Both the position numbers and the translations under genes were made by a program. From Mesorhizobium sp. WSM4306 (GTDB taxonomy: Bacteria; Pseudomonadota; Alphaproteobacteria; Rhizobiales; Rhizobiaceae): a DNA stretch of 64,000 bases. Below, one piece after another: positions 47,592 through 58,756 of this stretch. The notes beneath the pieces are model-generated. The model did not search any database. It saw nothing but the letters and a program-made list of their open reading frames with translations, and was not told where the DNA came from. The stretch covers positions 62,001-126,000 of the forward strand of contig NZ_VFTC01000014.1 of the NCBI RefSeq assembly GCF_007003975.1, read 5' to 3'. How positions within the stretch are numbered: the stretch's first letter is position 1; every line of letters starts with the position of its first letter.

Positions 47592-48404
47592 ATGATGAAA
47601 AAACGACATGGCGCCGCCCTTCTGATCGCAATCCTGGTGGCGGCGACAGCCATTATTTGGCGGCCGAGACGCCCGGAGCCGCCACCACCGCTGGTTATCG
47701 GCGGCGAATTGCCCGCACCCTGTCGGAATGTCGCTTTCGAGGCCGTGACCTATGTCGTCTGCGAGATCGATCTTCGAGCCAACAGCATCGGAGTTTTCCA
47801 TGCCGGTGCCGACGGCAAGCCCTTCGGCTCGCTGGAGGCCTTTGACAAGGCGGTTGCCGGCGAGGGCAGGCCGGTGCTGCTCGCCATGAATGGCGGCATG
47901 TATCATGAGGATTTGTCACCGGTCGGCCTGTTGGTCGAAGACGGCGTTGAAAAGTCGCCGCTCAACCTTGCCGATGCAGACGGCAATTTCTTCCTGAAGC
48001 CGAACGGCGTCTTTCTGGTTGGCAAGGACGGCAAGGCCGCGGTCATGGAAAGCAGCGCCTATGCCGCGGCCAGGCCTGACGTCGCTCTCGCCACGCAGTC
48101 CGGCCCGATGCTCGTGATCCATGGCCAGATCCATCCGCGCTTCGAGGCGAATGGCACCTCGCGCTACGTCAGAAACGGCGTCGGCGTGCGCGACGAAAAC
48201 ACCGCGGTGCTGGCTATCTCGCGCTCGGAAGTGAGTCTCGGCAGCTTCGCGCGGCTGTTCCGCGACGCGCTTGGCTGCCGCAACGCGCTGTTTCTCGACG
48301 GCGCGGTCTCGGCGTTGTCGGATGGAAAGAGAATGATCGTCGGCGGTAAGTATCCGGCCGGGCCGATCATTGCCGTTTCGGCCAGGCAGCCGCTGACGCA
48401 GTAG
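47592..48404 (+). CDS. Phosphodiester glycosidase-domain protein (YigE/DUF2233-like)
   Basis: About 270 residues. A membrane anchor or signal (HGAALLIAILVAATAIIWRP) precedes a NAGPA-like domain. Landmarks are LAMNGGMYHEDLSPVGLLVEDG, GPMLVIHGQIHPRF, RNGVGVRDENTAVLAIS and ALFLDGAVSALSDG. Family members hydrolyse sugar phosphodiesters; the substrate here is unknown. Start could be ATG 47592 or 47595. It lies on the opposite strand between bolA and grxD. Confidence 0.82.
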   Translation: MMKKRHGAALLIAILVAATAIIWRPRRPEPPPPLVIGGELPAPCRNVAFEAVTYVVCEIDLRANSIGVFHAGADGKPFGSLEAFDKAVAGEGRPVLLAMNGGMYHEDLSPVGLLVEDGVEKSPLNLADADGNFFLKPNGVFLVGKDGKAAVMESSAYAAARPDVALATQSGPMLVIHGQIHPRFEANGTSRYVRNGVGVRDENTAVLAISRSEVSLGSFARLFRDALGCRNALFLDGAVSALSDGKRMIVGGKYPAGPIIAVSARQPLTQ

Positions 48405-48416
48405 GCGAGCCTGGCT

Positions 48417-48650
48417 TCAGTCCGGCACGCTGGTCTGTAGGGCCAGCGCGTGCAGCACGCCGCCCATTTTGCCCTTCAGCGCGTCATAGACCATCTGGTG
48501 CTGTTGGACGCGGCTCTTTCCCCGGAAGCTCTCGGCCACCACCTCGGCCGCATAGTGATCGCCGTCGCCGGCGAGGTCGCGGATCGTCACCTTGGCGTCC
48601 GGAATGCCGTCCTTGATCAGTTTTTCGATGTCGTGGGCATCCATTGCCAT
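48417..48650 (-). CDS. bolA: BolA-family protein
   Basis: A 77-residue protein with the BolA fold: DIEKLIKDGIPDAKVTIRDLAGDGDHYAAEVVAESFRGKS. The conserved histidine of the cluster-binding pocket is in HYAAEV or VQQHQMVYDAL. Binds CGFS glutaredoxin through a shared Fe-S cluster. It lies downstream of purL and the 174-residue membrane protein gene in the usual rhizobial order purL-bolA-grxD. Confidence 0.94.
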   Translation of the reverse strand: MAMDAHDIEKLIKDGIPDAKVTIRDLAGDGDHYAAEVVAESFRGKSRVQQHQMVYDALKGKMGGVLHALALQTSVPD

Positions 48651-48761
48651 GGCAAAATCCTGTTCTGGGCGGCGGCTAGGCAGCTTGTACGATATGACTC
48701 GGGGGGTAAGCCTAAAGCCTTTCCGGCTCGGATTGAAGCGGTTCCGTCGGTGACGCAGTCT

Positions 48762-49282
48762 CTAAGGGCCATCCTGCCGCGGGTGGACCACACCATCCTC
48801 GGTGATGTCGTCGCGGGTTGAGAACCCCCGGCCAAGGCTGAAGGTCAGGACATAGAGCGGAATGTTGATCACCAGGCTGACGATGGGAAGATAGCTGGTC
48901 ATCTGCCACAATGGCGAGAAGAATGGTTGGCCGTAGCCGTCGCAGGCCAGCGACGAGCCATATTCCCACAGCGCCCCTATGACCGCAGCAACACTAAAAA
49001 GCTTGATGCAGGTGACGACATGTCTTGCTCGCGCCGGCTCCGGCAAAAGCCGGATCCAAAGCACCAGGCAGATGATCGGAACCGCATAAAGGAGGTTCTG
49101 CAGGACCAGCATCGGAAGCGCGCCGTTGGCCGCCTCAAGGAACTGCTCGCGCCTTTCCAGCAGTGGACAGACCTCGCTTGAGGTCGTCGAGAGCAGGAAA
49201 AAGACGAACGGACCGAGGAACCAGAAGAAGAACAGCGACGGCCAGAAGACGACAGCGATCAGCGTCCGGGCAGCCAGTCTGC

Positions 49283-49286
<4 letters not shown>
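48762..49286 (-). CDS. Unrecognised four-helix membrane protein
   Basis: A 174-residue protein with about four hydrophobic helices (near 8-32, 58-82, 90-106 and 130-150). No motif I recognise. Its start overlaps the purL stop by four bases (ATGA), so it is coupled to purL, yet it need not be functionally related. It was presumably added to the pur-bolA unit in this lineage. Confidence 0.6.
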
Positions 49287-51514
<2,228 letters not shown>

Positions 51515-51701
51515 GGGCAGCGATTGGTATCCACGGGAGAGGGGATTTCTGAGTCCCCTCTTATCGCAAGCTTTGGCGTGATACACCCCATCCGCTGACG
51601 AAAAACGCCGGAAAGCCACAAGGCGAGGGGGCATCGGCGGCCGTCGGGGAACGCTATGGCATTCCGGCCGTTAGATCTCCAATCAATCAGGAGATCTGGA
51701 T

Positions 51702-51866
51702 ATGGCCACTAAGCAAGGCAAGAAAGACAATCGCCTCTCGGACAAGGAAGCTATGCATCTTGCCGAGATCACCGACGTTTCGCCGCAACAAGCCAAGGAC
51801 CTGGCCGAGAAACACGGCAAGGAAAAGGGCGCGAAGGAAGCCAAAAACTTCAAGGCAGAGGGCTGA
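51702..51866 (+). CDS. Small charged protein, 54 residues
   Basis: A short frame with an AGGAG ribosome site nine bases upstream. The product is highly charged and helical (MATKQGKKDNRLSDKEAM..., SPQQAKDLAEKHGKEKGAKE), with a UBA-like or DUF3008-like style but no recognised family. It is divergent from purL, and its stop is 40 bp from that of the convergent MocR gene. Reality is supported by the ribosome site and the codon-like GC pattern; function unknown. Confidence 0.55.
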   Translation: MATKQGKKDNRLSDKEAMHLAEITDVSPQQAKDLAEKHGKEKGAKEAKNFKAEG

Positions 51867-51906
51867 CCGAGGCCAAGGCCGCGAGCACCAATTAAGCCTC
51901 AACGGA

Positions 51907-53319
51907 TCAGGAAGACCTGTCGTAGCCGGCGCGGCCTTCCTCCAGCAGCCGCCGGATCACCGCGATGCCGCCGGCAATGTCCTCGCGCCGCCTTGGCTGT
52001 GAGACGCCGAAACGAACACCGTGAAAAACCTGCTCGGAGCGTCCGGCCTTGAATTCGTCCTCGTCGTCGAGGAGCACGCCATTTTCGAGGCATGCATTAC
52101 GGAAGGTGCCGGACAGCCAGGGATCGGGCAGGGTGAGCCAGACGAAGGGCACGCTGTCGTGTGACTTGAAGGCGAAGCCGGCCAAAGTCTCGCGCACGAT
52201 GGCGATGCGGGCGGCGATTTCGGCGATGCTGCGCCGGCGGATATCGCCGGCCTGCCCGGACAGCACCAGCCGCGCATTCACCTCCGCCAGCAGGAACGGC
52301 ATGCCGCCGGTCATCATCTTGTGGGCGACGCGGATGCGATGGCGATAGGCGGGCGGGCAGGAGAGCCAGCCGCCGCGGACGCCGGCGGCGACCGATTTCG
52401 ACAGGCCGCCGGCAACGATGGTGCGCTCGGGCGCATATTCAGCGATGAGCGGCGTCGGGTCGTCTGTCAAGCCACCATAGAGATCGTCCTCGATAAGGAT
52501 GACATTGTACTCGCGCGCGACGCGGGCGATCGCCTCGCGGCGCGAAACCGAAAGGATCGCCAGCGTCGGGTTCTGCACCGTCGGCATCAGGAAAATCATT
52601 TTCGGGTGCTTTTGCGCGCAGACGCGCTCAAAATCCTCGGGATCGAGACCTTCCTCGTCCGATGCCACCAGTGCAATGCGCCGCCCGATCAGCCCGGCGC
52701 TCCGCGCGATCTGCGAATAGGTGAGGTGCTCGAAGGCGACATAGTCGCCAGGCGTGGTCAGCGCCGCGATCGCCGCCATGACAGCGGCATGGGTGCCGAG
52801 CGTGGGAACGATGGTCTCGGCAGCCGGGCGGAACGAATTGCGCGATAGCCAGCGCGCGCCGGCCTCGAACCAGCGCTCCGGAAAATCCCTGGTGTAGCTT
52901 GAAATCTCATGCGGATGGTCCTGCACCGTGCGCAAAAGCATGTCGGCGACAATAGCGCCCTGGCCGATGTCGGGCGCGGCCGTGCTGTCGAAGCGCAGCT
53001 TGCCGGGCGGCGCATCGACATAGCGGGTGCCTTGCACCGCGGGCTCGGCGAATTCGGGGCTCGCCGCTTCCGATTGCTGGGCCAGCACATAGGTTCCGCG
53101 TCCGACCTCGCCGCTCACCAGCCCTCGTTCGCGCAGCAGCTGATAGGCCCGGCCGATCGTGCCGACGGTGGTGCCGATGTCATAGGCGAGATCGCGCTGC
53201 GGCGGCAATTTTGCCCCGGCATCGATGATGCCCTTGTCGATGTCGGCCTCAATCCTGTCGGCAAGGCGCTGATAGAGCGGGCCGGAACCGATGGTGAGAT
53301 CAGGAAGCCAATTTGTCAT
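51907..53319 (-). CDS. MocR/GntR-family transcriptional regulator with aminotransferase domain
   Basis: A 470-residue fusion. The winged HTH at about 10-78 has PLYQRLADRIEADIDKG and TVGTIGRAYQLLRERG. A fold-type I aminotransferase-like domain follows, with the PLP lysine in GGLSKSVAAGVRGGW. Such proteins sense PLP or amino compounds and usually control a neighbouring gene. Divergent from a DUF1127 gene with repeated ACAATTT sites in the gap, so the latter is the likely target. Confidence 0.9.
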   Translation of the reverse strand: MTNWLPDLTIGSGPLYQRLADRIEADIDKGIIDAGAKLPPQRDLAYDIGTTVGTIGRAYQLLRERGLVSGEVGRGTYVLAQQSEAASPEFAEPAVQGTRYVDAPPGKLRFDSTAAPDIGQGAIVADMLLRTVQDHPHEISSYTRDFPERWFEAGARWLSRNSFRPAAETIVPTLGTHAAVMAAIAALTTPGDYVAFEHLTYSQIARSAGLIGRRIALVASDEEGLDPEDFERVCAQKHPKMIFLMPTVQNPTLAILSVSRREAIARVAREYNVILIEDDLYGGLTDDPTPLIAEYAPERTIVAGGLSKSVAAGVRGGWLSCPPAYRHRIRVAHKMMTGGMPFLLAEVNARLVLSGQAGDIRRRSIAEIAARIAIVRETLAGFAFKSHDSVPFVWLTLPDPWLSGTFRNACLENGVLLDDEDEFKAGRSEQVFHGVRFGVSQPRRREDIAGGIAVIRRLLEEGRAGYDRSS

Positions 53320-53323
53320 GGTG

Positions 53324-53394
53324 ACAATTTTGTATATTGCACCGAATTAGGAGTCAATACATATCAACGCCGTATCGAAACGGGTACAATTTGC
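53324..53394. promoter_or_regulatory. Candidate MocR operator repeats
   Basis: The 93-bp gap between the MocR and DUF1127 genes is AT-rich. ACAATTTTG (53324-53332) and ACAATTTGC (53386-53394) form a direct repeat about 60 bp apart. The first is also part of an imperfect inverted repeat with ATTGCACC at 53336. MocR proteins commonly bind direct repeats in such divergent regions. Site assignment is inferred. Confidence 0.35.
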
Positions 53395-53412
53395 AACCTT
53401 GGCAGAAAGACA

Positions 53413-53658
53413 ATGGATACAACAGAGACAATCCGCTGTGCGGGCATTGAAATGGTCGGGCCGCGCCCATCGGGCCGGCGTGGCTTTGTCAGCCGCGTGG
53501 TCTATGTCGTCAGGTCGCTGGCGCGATGGATCGACGCGCTGGTCGAGCGCCGCCGCGGCCGGCTGGCCTTGCTGGAAATGACCGACGAGCAGCTTAGGGA
53601 TATCGGTGTTTCGCGAGGCGACGCCCACCGCGAAGGGCTCCGGCCGTTCTGGGATTGA
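53413..53658 (+). CDS. DUF1127 small protein
   Basis: An 81-residue protein ending in the DUF1127 module (RGRLALLEMTDEQLRDIGVSRGDAHRE). The arginine-rich segment SRVVYVVRSLARWIDALVERRRGR may bind RNA or membranes. Related small proteins in rhizobia and Agrobacterium affect phosphate or carbon metabolism and small-RNA turnover. ATG 53413; a long open extension upstream is not coding. Probably controlled by the divergent MocR regulator. Confidence 0.85.
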   Translation: MDTTETIRCAGIEMVGPRPSGRRGFVSRVVYVVRSLARWIDALVERRRGRLALLEMTDEQLRDIGVSRGDAHREGLRPFWD

Positions 53659-53670
53659 ACCTTAGTTCGG

Positions 53671-54315
53671 TCAGCGGCGCGCGCCGGATGTTCTCATGCG
53701 TGAGACGCCCTTGTCGGCAAGCACGGCGAGGATGCACAGCACCAGAAAAACCCCGGTGACGGCCAGCGCCGCAAGCGCGACGCTGGTCACGCCATTCTTC
53801 GCGACGTCGAGGAATGGGTAGGGCACTTCGCCTGCGATCGGCGCCCGCGCCAGCGCATAGGCGAGATAGGCGATCGGATAGGCCATCCACCAGGAGATGT
53901 CGCTCCAGCGTGTCCTGCCGTCGGCGCCCGCCACCAGCCACCACAGCACGAACAGCACCGGCGTCACATAATGCAGCAGCACGTCGCAGAGCAGGAACAG
54001 GCCCTGCGGCTGCCAGAGCTGCGCCAGAACCGTCGCATAGACGATGAAGACCAGGGCGATGGAAACCGCGACGCCTGTGCGCATCCGCGGTCCGGCGAAG
54101 GCAGGCAGCCAGGCATAGCCCGAAGGCGATAGCAGCGAGGTGTGGACCAGCACCGCACCGATGTTGGTCAGGATGGTGAAGAAGCTGAACAGGAAGACGA
54201 TGGAGCCGAGAAAGCTGCGGCCGGCTTCCATCGACGCCGGGATGGTGATGCAGGCTTGTAGGACAAGCCCGGCCAGACCAATGACCAATCCCGCAATCTG
54301 CAGGAAGCGGCCCAT
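53671..54315 (-). CDS. Pr6Pr-family membrane protein
   Basis: A 214-residue protein with six membrane helices and a short basic tail (SRMRTSGARR). It matches the FAR-17a/AIG1-like Pr6Pr pattern: FSFFTILTNIGAVLVHT, DVLLHYVTPVLFVLWWLVAG, WMAYPIAYLAYAL and PFLDVAKNG. The family has no firm function. It follows the lipoprotein gene by four bases. Confidence 0.8.
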   Translation of the reverse strand: MGRFLQIAGLVIGLAGLVLQACITIPASMEAGRSFLGSIVFLFSFFTILTNIGAVLVHTSLLSPSGYAWLPAFAGPRMRTGVAVSIALVFIVYATVLAQLWQPQGLFLLCDVLLHYVTPVLFVLWWLVAGADGRTRWSDISWWMAYPIAYLAYALARAPIAGEVPYPFLDVAKNGVTSVALAALAVTGVFLVLCILAVLADKGVSRMRTSGARR

Positions 54316-54319
54316 GGCG

Positions 54320-54730
54320 TCAGGCGGCCGCGTTACACGAGGGATTGCCTGTCTGCCAGCGCGCAATGTCGGAGCCGATGCGAGCGCCGAGCGGATCGTC
54401 CATCAGCGGACCGAACACGTCGATGCGGCTGGAATTGCCTTGTGCCTGCACGACCAGCAGCGGCTTGCCGCCATAGTGCTTGGCCGGCACCAGCAGGAAG
54501 CGCGGTGTGCCGCTGAACGAATTCAGCTCATTGGCCATCTGATACGACTTGAAGGCCGGATCCTTGCTGGCGATCCAGCATTTGTGCGCCGATATCGCCA
54601 CCTGCTCCATGGCGAGCAGCGAAGCGCTCTTGCCCACCGGCGCCGGCGCGCTCTTCGGGCTGGACTGGCAGGACGCCAGCGCCAAGCCGGCGGCAGTCAG
54701 GAGAGCCATCCGGGCAATCGTCGGTCTCAT
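54320..54730 (-). CDS. Small lipoprotein, unrecognised
   Basis: 136 residues. MRPTIARMALLTAAGLALASC is a signal peptide with lipobox LASC, so it is acylated and exported. The mature part is soluble, with two further cysteines that may pair (HKCWIAS and NPSCNAAA) and a central beta-rich region (TPRFLLVPAKHYGGKPLLVVQAQ). It is next to a Pr6Pr gene and downstream of purQ. Function unknown. Confidence 0.72.
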   Translation of the reverse strand: MRPTIARMALLTAAGLALASCQSSPKSAPAPVGKSASLLAMEQVAISAHKCWIASKDPAFKSYQMANELNSFSGTPRFLLVPAKHYGGKPLLVVQAQGNSSRIDVFGPLMDDPLGARIGSDIARWQTGNPSCNAAA

Positions 54731-54773
54731 GGTCAGCCGCCCCCGCGCTTTGAAAGGAGTTCGAAAAAGGATA

Positions 54774-55442
54774 TCAGGCGGCGATGCCAAGCGCGCCTTC
54801 GAATAGCGCGCGGCCATCGCTTCCGCCATGCGCGGCCTCGATCAGGTTTTCCGGATGCGGCATCAGGCCGAGCACATTGCCTTTTTCGCTTATGATGCCG
54901 GCAATGTCATTGATCGAGCCATTGGGATTGGTGCCCTCGGCATAGCGAAACACCACCTGTCCTTCGCCTTCGAGGCGGGCAAGCGTGTCGGCATCGGCAA
55001 AATAATTGCCGTCATGATGCGCCACCGGGGTGCGGATGATCTGGCCCGGCTGGTAGCGGCGGGTGAACATGGTGTTGGCGTTGGCGATTTCGAGCTTCAC
55101 CTGCCGGCAGACGAATTTCAGTGACGCATTGCGCATCAGCGCGCCGGGTAGCAAGCCGGCCTCGACCAGGATCTGGAACCCGTTGCACACACCAATGACC
55201 ATGACGCCCTGGGCCGCCTTTTCGGCGACCGCCCGCATCACCGGCATGCGCGCGGCAATCGCGCCGCAGCGCAGATAGTCGCCGAAGGAGAAACCGCCGG
55301 GGATGGCGATCAGGTCGACATCGGGGATTTCGGTGTCGGTCTGCCAGACGGTCGCCGGCGCCTGTCCCGAAATCTTGGTCAATGCGGCGATCATGTCGCG
55401 GTCGCGATTGAGGCCGGGCAAGAGGACGACTGCGGATTTCAT
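54774..55442 (-). CDS. purQ: Phosphoribosylformylglycinamidine synthase glutaminase subunit PurQ
   Basis: A 222-residue class I glutamine amidotransferase providing ammonia to PurL. The catalytic C86 is in [11 protein letters not shown] and H196/E198 are in [10 protein letters not shown]. Oxyanion loop [14 protein letters not shown]. The start overlaps the stop of the upstream kptA gene by four bases, so the two are coupled. PurS is farther upstream, separated by kptA and an opposite-strand gene. Confidence 0.96.
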   Translation of the reverse strand: MKSAVVLLPGLNRDRDMIAALTKISGQAPATVWQTDTEIPDVDLIAIPGGFSFGDYLRCGAIAARMPVMRAVAEKAAQGVMVIGVCNGFQILVEAGLLPGALMRNASLKFVCRQVKLEIANANTMFTRRYQPGQIIRTPVAHHDGNYFADADTLARLEGEGQVVFRYAEGTNPNGSINDIAGIISEKGNVLGLMPHPENLIEAAHGGSDGRALFEGALGIAA

Positions 55443-55990
55443 GGCAATTCCTGTTCGCTGATCTCAAGCAGATACCGGGGCGGAACGTGATTGGTCAACC
55501 AGACGCCGTTGTCGGAGAGAAAGAATATCTCGCCGTCCCCCGCCATGGCTGCCGAGTCGACCTGAAGGATAACATCTTTTCCCTTGCGCCGCCGCGCCAC
55601 GATGCGGGCCGTTTCGACATCCTTCGACAGATGCACATGCCGGCGCGACTGGCTGGTCAGGCCCTCGCGCAGGATGGCAGGTAGGGACTCTTCCTTGGTG
55701 CCGTGATAGAGGATCGCCGGCGGGGCGATCGGCGCCAGCCCGAGATCGACATCGACGCTGTGGCCCTGCACGGCGCGGATGCGATTGCCGTCGATGGCAA
55801 AGCGCTTTTTCGGATTTTCCTCGACAATGCGCACAATCTCCGTCGCGGATGCGCCAAACTTCGATTGCAGCACAGAGCACAGCTTGTCGAAATCAGCCCA
55901 GCCGTTTTCATCGAGCGAGAGCCTGGCCTCTTCCGGCGCGTGCCGAAGGACAAGGCTCATAAATCTTGAGATCTGCGTATCGTTGGTCAT
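55439..55990 (-). CDS. kptA: RNA 2'-phosphotransferase (KptA/Tpt1)
   Basis: A 183-residue protein that removes a 2'-phosphate from RNA using NAD, giving ADP-ribose 1''-2'' cyclic phosphate. Conserved blocks: [51 protein letters not shown] and [19 protein letters not shown]. Bacteria lack the yeast tRNA splicing that makes such junctions, so the true substrate is open. ATG 55990 ([10 protein letters not shown]). Stop overlaps the purQ start (ATGA). Confidence 0.93.
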   Translation of the reverse strand: MTNDTQISRFMSLVLRHAPEEARLSLDENGWADFDKLCSVLQSKFGASATEIVRIVEENPKKRFAIDGNRIRAVQGHSVDVDLGLAPIAPPAILYHGTKEESLPAILREGLTSQSRRHVHLSKDVETARIVARRRKGKDVILQVDSAAMAGDGEIFFLSDNGVWLTNHVPPRYLLEISEQELP

Positions 55991-56239
55991 CTCAATGCGG
56001 TCTTCGGATGTCGGCGGCTGCTGCGCAGGCACGTGTCTAACGAGGTCGCGGACGTCGGTCAAACAGGTCCTGGACCGACAAATTCAGCGCATCGGCGAAC
56101 CAAATGCGCTCGTTTAGCAAATGGTTAGGTATACAGGTATCCTTGGCTTGTGCAGGGGGGCGGATATCTCAGTAGAATGCCACGTTGTTAACGACATTGC
56201 TGCATAAGCGAAAAAAACTGGCTGCAATTCGGGGCTCTC

Positions 56240-57412
56240 GTGGATTACGACAAGAATAGAGAACGCGAATACAAGCAGCGAATGATGTGGACGGCGACGA
56301 CCATTGTGGCGGCGCTTGCCGCGTTCGCCGTCATGGTATTCTGGAATGCTTCCGCATCCATGCGATCTTCGTTTTCCGCTTGGCTTTCCCTTGACGTGGA
56401 TTTGGCTGGTTGCGCCGTTTCTTTCGCACAGTTGCTGATGGCCGGAACGGCTCTTTCGATCGGCCTCGGTATCATTTCCGCAGGCTTGGTGGCGTCAAAC
56501 GCCATGGATATCTTCAGCTACAAGAGAAATCTCAGGGTCTACCGAAAGCAGCTGTTCGTCGGGATATTTCTTGCCGTGCTTTTGTTGTTCCCGCTCATGG
56601 CGGGAGATGGGGTGTGGCACACCGGTGGGCGTCGCGGCATTTCGCGGGTGGATCTCGTCACCGCCTGCGCGGCGAGTTTTCATACGACCTTCTACCGATT
56701 GCACATGCACCTTCTGATCGCGCTGTTACTGGGTTGGGCAAACATCCTGGCAATGCTGAATTTGCGATGGATGATTGCCGAGAACCGCGATCCGAACCAG
56801 CTTTCTGATGACCCGCGGATCAGGGCCATTCAATTGGCCGCGATGCAGCGGACCAAAAGCGCCCGGGGATCCGCCCGTGTGGTCATGAAACTCGCTTTGA
56901 CCGGGTTTGCGGCATTGTTCTTCGTTCTCGGCGCTTCGTCGATGCGCCCCGCAGTCGCCCGTTTCATCCATACGTTCACCTGGGAGCGCCAAACGGCAAA
57001 TGTGGTCGAGACCGGCATGCAGTGCGCATTGGAGGTGAAAGTCAGGAGGCGCTGGGAGGAGCGGTCGCGTGTCGATTGCTCTTCCGATGCCGCCGCAATT
57101 CCTCCGACGCCGGCACCCGGCGCCGCATCCTTGCGCATCACAAAAATTCCGACAGCGAAGCTCACCTATCATCCCCCAAGCGGTGGCGAATACACGTTCG
57201 ATGTGGCTGGAGACTTTTATGTGAAGATGCCGACATCGGTCGGCACGGAGATCGAAGTACTTCGAAATCCGAAGAGTCCCGGTTCGATCGACAAGATTTT
57301 CGACGGCGGTGATATCGAGCGAATGATCTACAAGCTGCTTGCAATCATAGCAGGCGCCGTCGCCATCTACTATTTATGGCTTCGCAAGCCGCAGAACCCG
57401 CGCCCGGTCTAA
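56240..57412 (+). CDS. Unrecognised six-helix membrane protein with cysteine-containing ectodomain
   Basis: A 390-residue protein. About six hydrophobic helices near residues 18-36, 60-86, 105-122, 154-172, 214-234 and 366-384. The fourth and fifth are separated by a cytoplasmic stretch (residues ~175-212). Between the fifth and sixth is a ~125-residue periplasmic domain with two cysteines (about 262 and 278). GTG 56240 start. Its DNA and the 249 bp before it look less GC-rich than the pur genes around it. It lies on the opposite strand between purS and kptA. No family assigned. Confidence 0.6.
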   Translation: MDYDKNREREYKQRMMWTATTIVAALAAFAVMVFWNASASMRSSFSAWLSLDVDLAGCAVSFAQLLMAGTALSIGLGIISAGLVASNAMDIFSYKRNLRVYRKQLFVGIFLAVLLLFPLMAGDGVWHTGGRRGISRVDLVTACAASFHTTFYRLHMHLLIALLLGWANILAMLNLRWMIAENRDPNQLSDDPRIRAIQLAAMQRTKSARGSARVVMKLALTGFAALFFVLGASSMRPAVARFIHTFTWERQTANVVETGMQCALEVKVRRRWEERSRVDCSSDAAAIPPTPAPGAASLRITKIPTAKLTYHPPSGGEYTFDVAGDFYVKMPTSVGTEIEVLRNPKSPGSIDKIFDGGDIERMIYKLLAIIAGAVAIYYLWLRKPQNPRPV

Positions 57413-57655
57413 TCAGGCGAGGGTTACGCTGTAATTCTCAATCACCGTGTTCGCCAGAAGCTTGTCGCACATGGCTTTCAGATCTGCCTCGGCCTTGGCC
57501 TTGTCGGTTTCCGAGAGCTCGAGGTCGAACACCTTGCCCTGTCGCACCTGGCCGACACCGCCGAAGCCCAGGCCCGACAGAGCGTGCTCTATGGCTTTGC
57601 CCTGGGGGTCGAGCACGCCGTTCTTGAGGGTGACGGTGATGCGGGCCTTGATCAT
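57413..57655 (-). CDS. purS: Phosphoribosylformylglycinamidine synthase subunit PurS
   Basis: An 80-residue protein (MIKARITVTLKNGVLDPQGKAIEHALSGLGF, VRQGKVFDLEL) that bridges PurL and PurQ and lets ammonia through. It lies 30 bp after purC. Its stop touches the end of the opposite-strand membrane-protein gene. Confidence 0.97.
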   Translation of the reverse strand: MIKARITVTLKNGVLDPQGKAIEHALSGLGFGGVGQVRQGKVFDLELSETDKAKAEADLKAMCDKLLANTVIENYSVTLA

Positions 57656-57685
57656 GCTGGACAGGTTCCTGTTCGATTGTCGGTC

Positions 57686-58480
57686 TTAGTGCGGCTTGCC
57701 TTTGATGCCTTCGGTCGAAGCGACGAGCACCGGGCCGGTCGGGCGCGGCGGCTCGTTCTCGTTCATGATGCCGAGGCGGCGGGCAACTTCCTGATAGGCT
57801 TCGACGAGGCCGCCCATGTCGCGGCGGAAACGGTCCTTGTCGAGCTTGTCCTGCGTCGCCACGTCCCACAGCCGGCACGAATCCGGCGAGATCTCGTCGG
57901 CAACGACGATCCGCATCATGTCGCCCTCGAACAGGCGGCCGCATTCGATCTTGAAGTCGACGAGCTGGATGCCGACACCCATGAACAGGCCGGAGAGGAA
58001 GTCGTTGACGCGGATGGCGAGCGCCATGACGTCGTCGATTTCCTGCGGGCTTGCCCAGCCGAAAGCGGTAATATGCTCTTCCGACACCATCGGGTCGTCG
58101 AGCGCATCGGCCTTGTAGTAGAATTCGATGATCGAGCGCGGCAAAACGGTGCCTTCCTCGATGCCGAGGCGCTTCGACAGCGAGCCGGCGGCGACATTGC
58201 GCACCACCACTTCGAGCGGAATGATCTCGACTTCCTTGATCAACTGCTCGCGCATGTTGAGCCGGCGGATGAAGTGGGTCGGAATGCCCATGCGGTTCAG
58301 ATGATTGAAGATGTACTCGGAAATGCGGTTGTTGAGCACACCCTTGCCGTCGATGACCTCGTGTTTCTTCTTGTTGAACGCGGTCGCATCATCCTTGAAG
58401 AACTGGATCAGCGTGCCCGGTTCTGGTCCCTCATAGAGGATCTTGGCCTTGCCTTCATAAATGCGGCGGCGATTTTTCAT
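57686..58480 (-). CDS. purC: SAICAR synthetase PurC
   Basis: A 264-residue ATP-dependent ligase joining aspartate to carboxyaminoimidazole ribonucleotide. Blocks: [45 protein letters not shown] and [15 protein letters not shown]. First gene of the purC-purS unit; the 276 bp upstream to the divergent zeta-subunit gene hold no clear operator. Confidence 0.98.
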   Translation of the reverse strand: MKNRRRIYEGKAKILYEGPEPGTLIQFFKDDATAFNKKKHEVIDGKGVLNNRISEYIFNHLNRMGIPTHFIRRLNMREQLIKEVEIIPLEVVVRNVAAGSLSKRLGIEEGTVLPRSIIEFYYKADALDDPMVSEEHITAFGWASPQEIDDVMALAIRVNDFLSGLFMGVGIQLVDFKIECGRLFEGDMMRIVVADEISPDSCRLWDVATQDKLDKDRFRRDMGGLVEAYQEVARRLGIMNENEPPRPTGPVLVASTEGIKGKPH

Positions 58481-58756
58481 CTGATTTTTTCTCTGGATTT
58501 GCGGGCAGGCGGCAAGCGACCAGTTCCTGTCCGTCTGCCTAAATTAGCGCGGCGACGGGTGGGGTTCAATGCCGGGTCTATCCCAATCACAGCGTTTGCT
58601 CAATCGGCAAATCCTTTCGATCGACCGGTTTCAGGAATGAAATGCCGCAGCGCAGCAAATGATGTAGCATATTGACCGACCCGCGCCCTTTTGGTTTGTG
58701 CTGCGGCAACACACATATCCACCGCCAACGCGAATCGATTTCACCGGAGGGAAGCC

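Noticed and set aside
52909..53412. N-terminal extension of the DUF1127 gene
   Set aside because: It runs antisense through the MocR HTH coding region; DUF1127 proteins are short.
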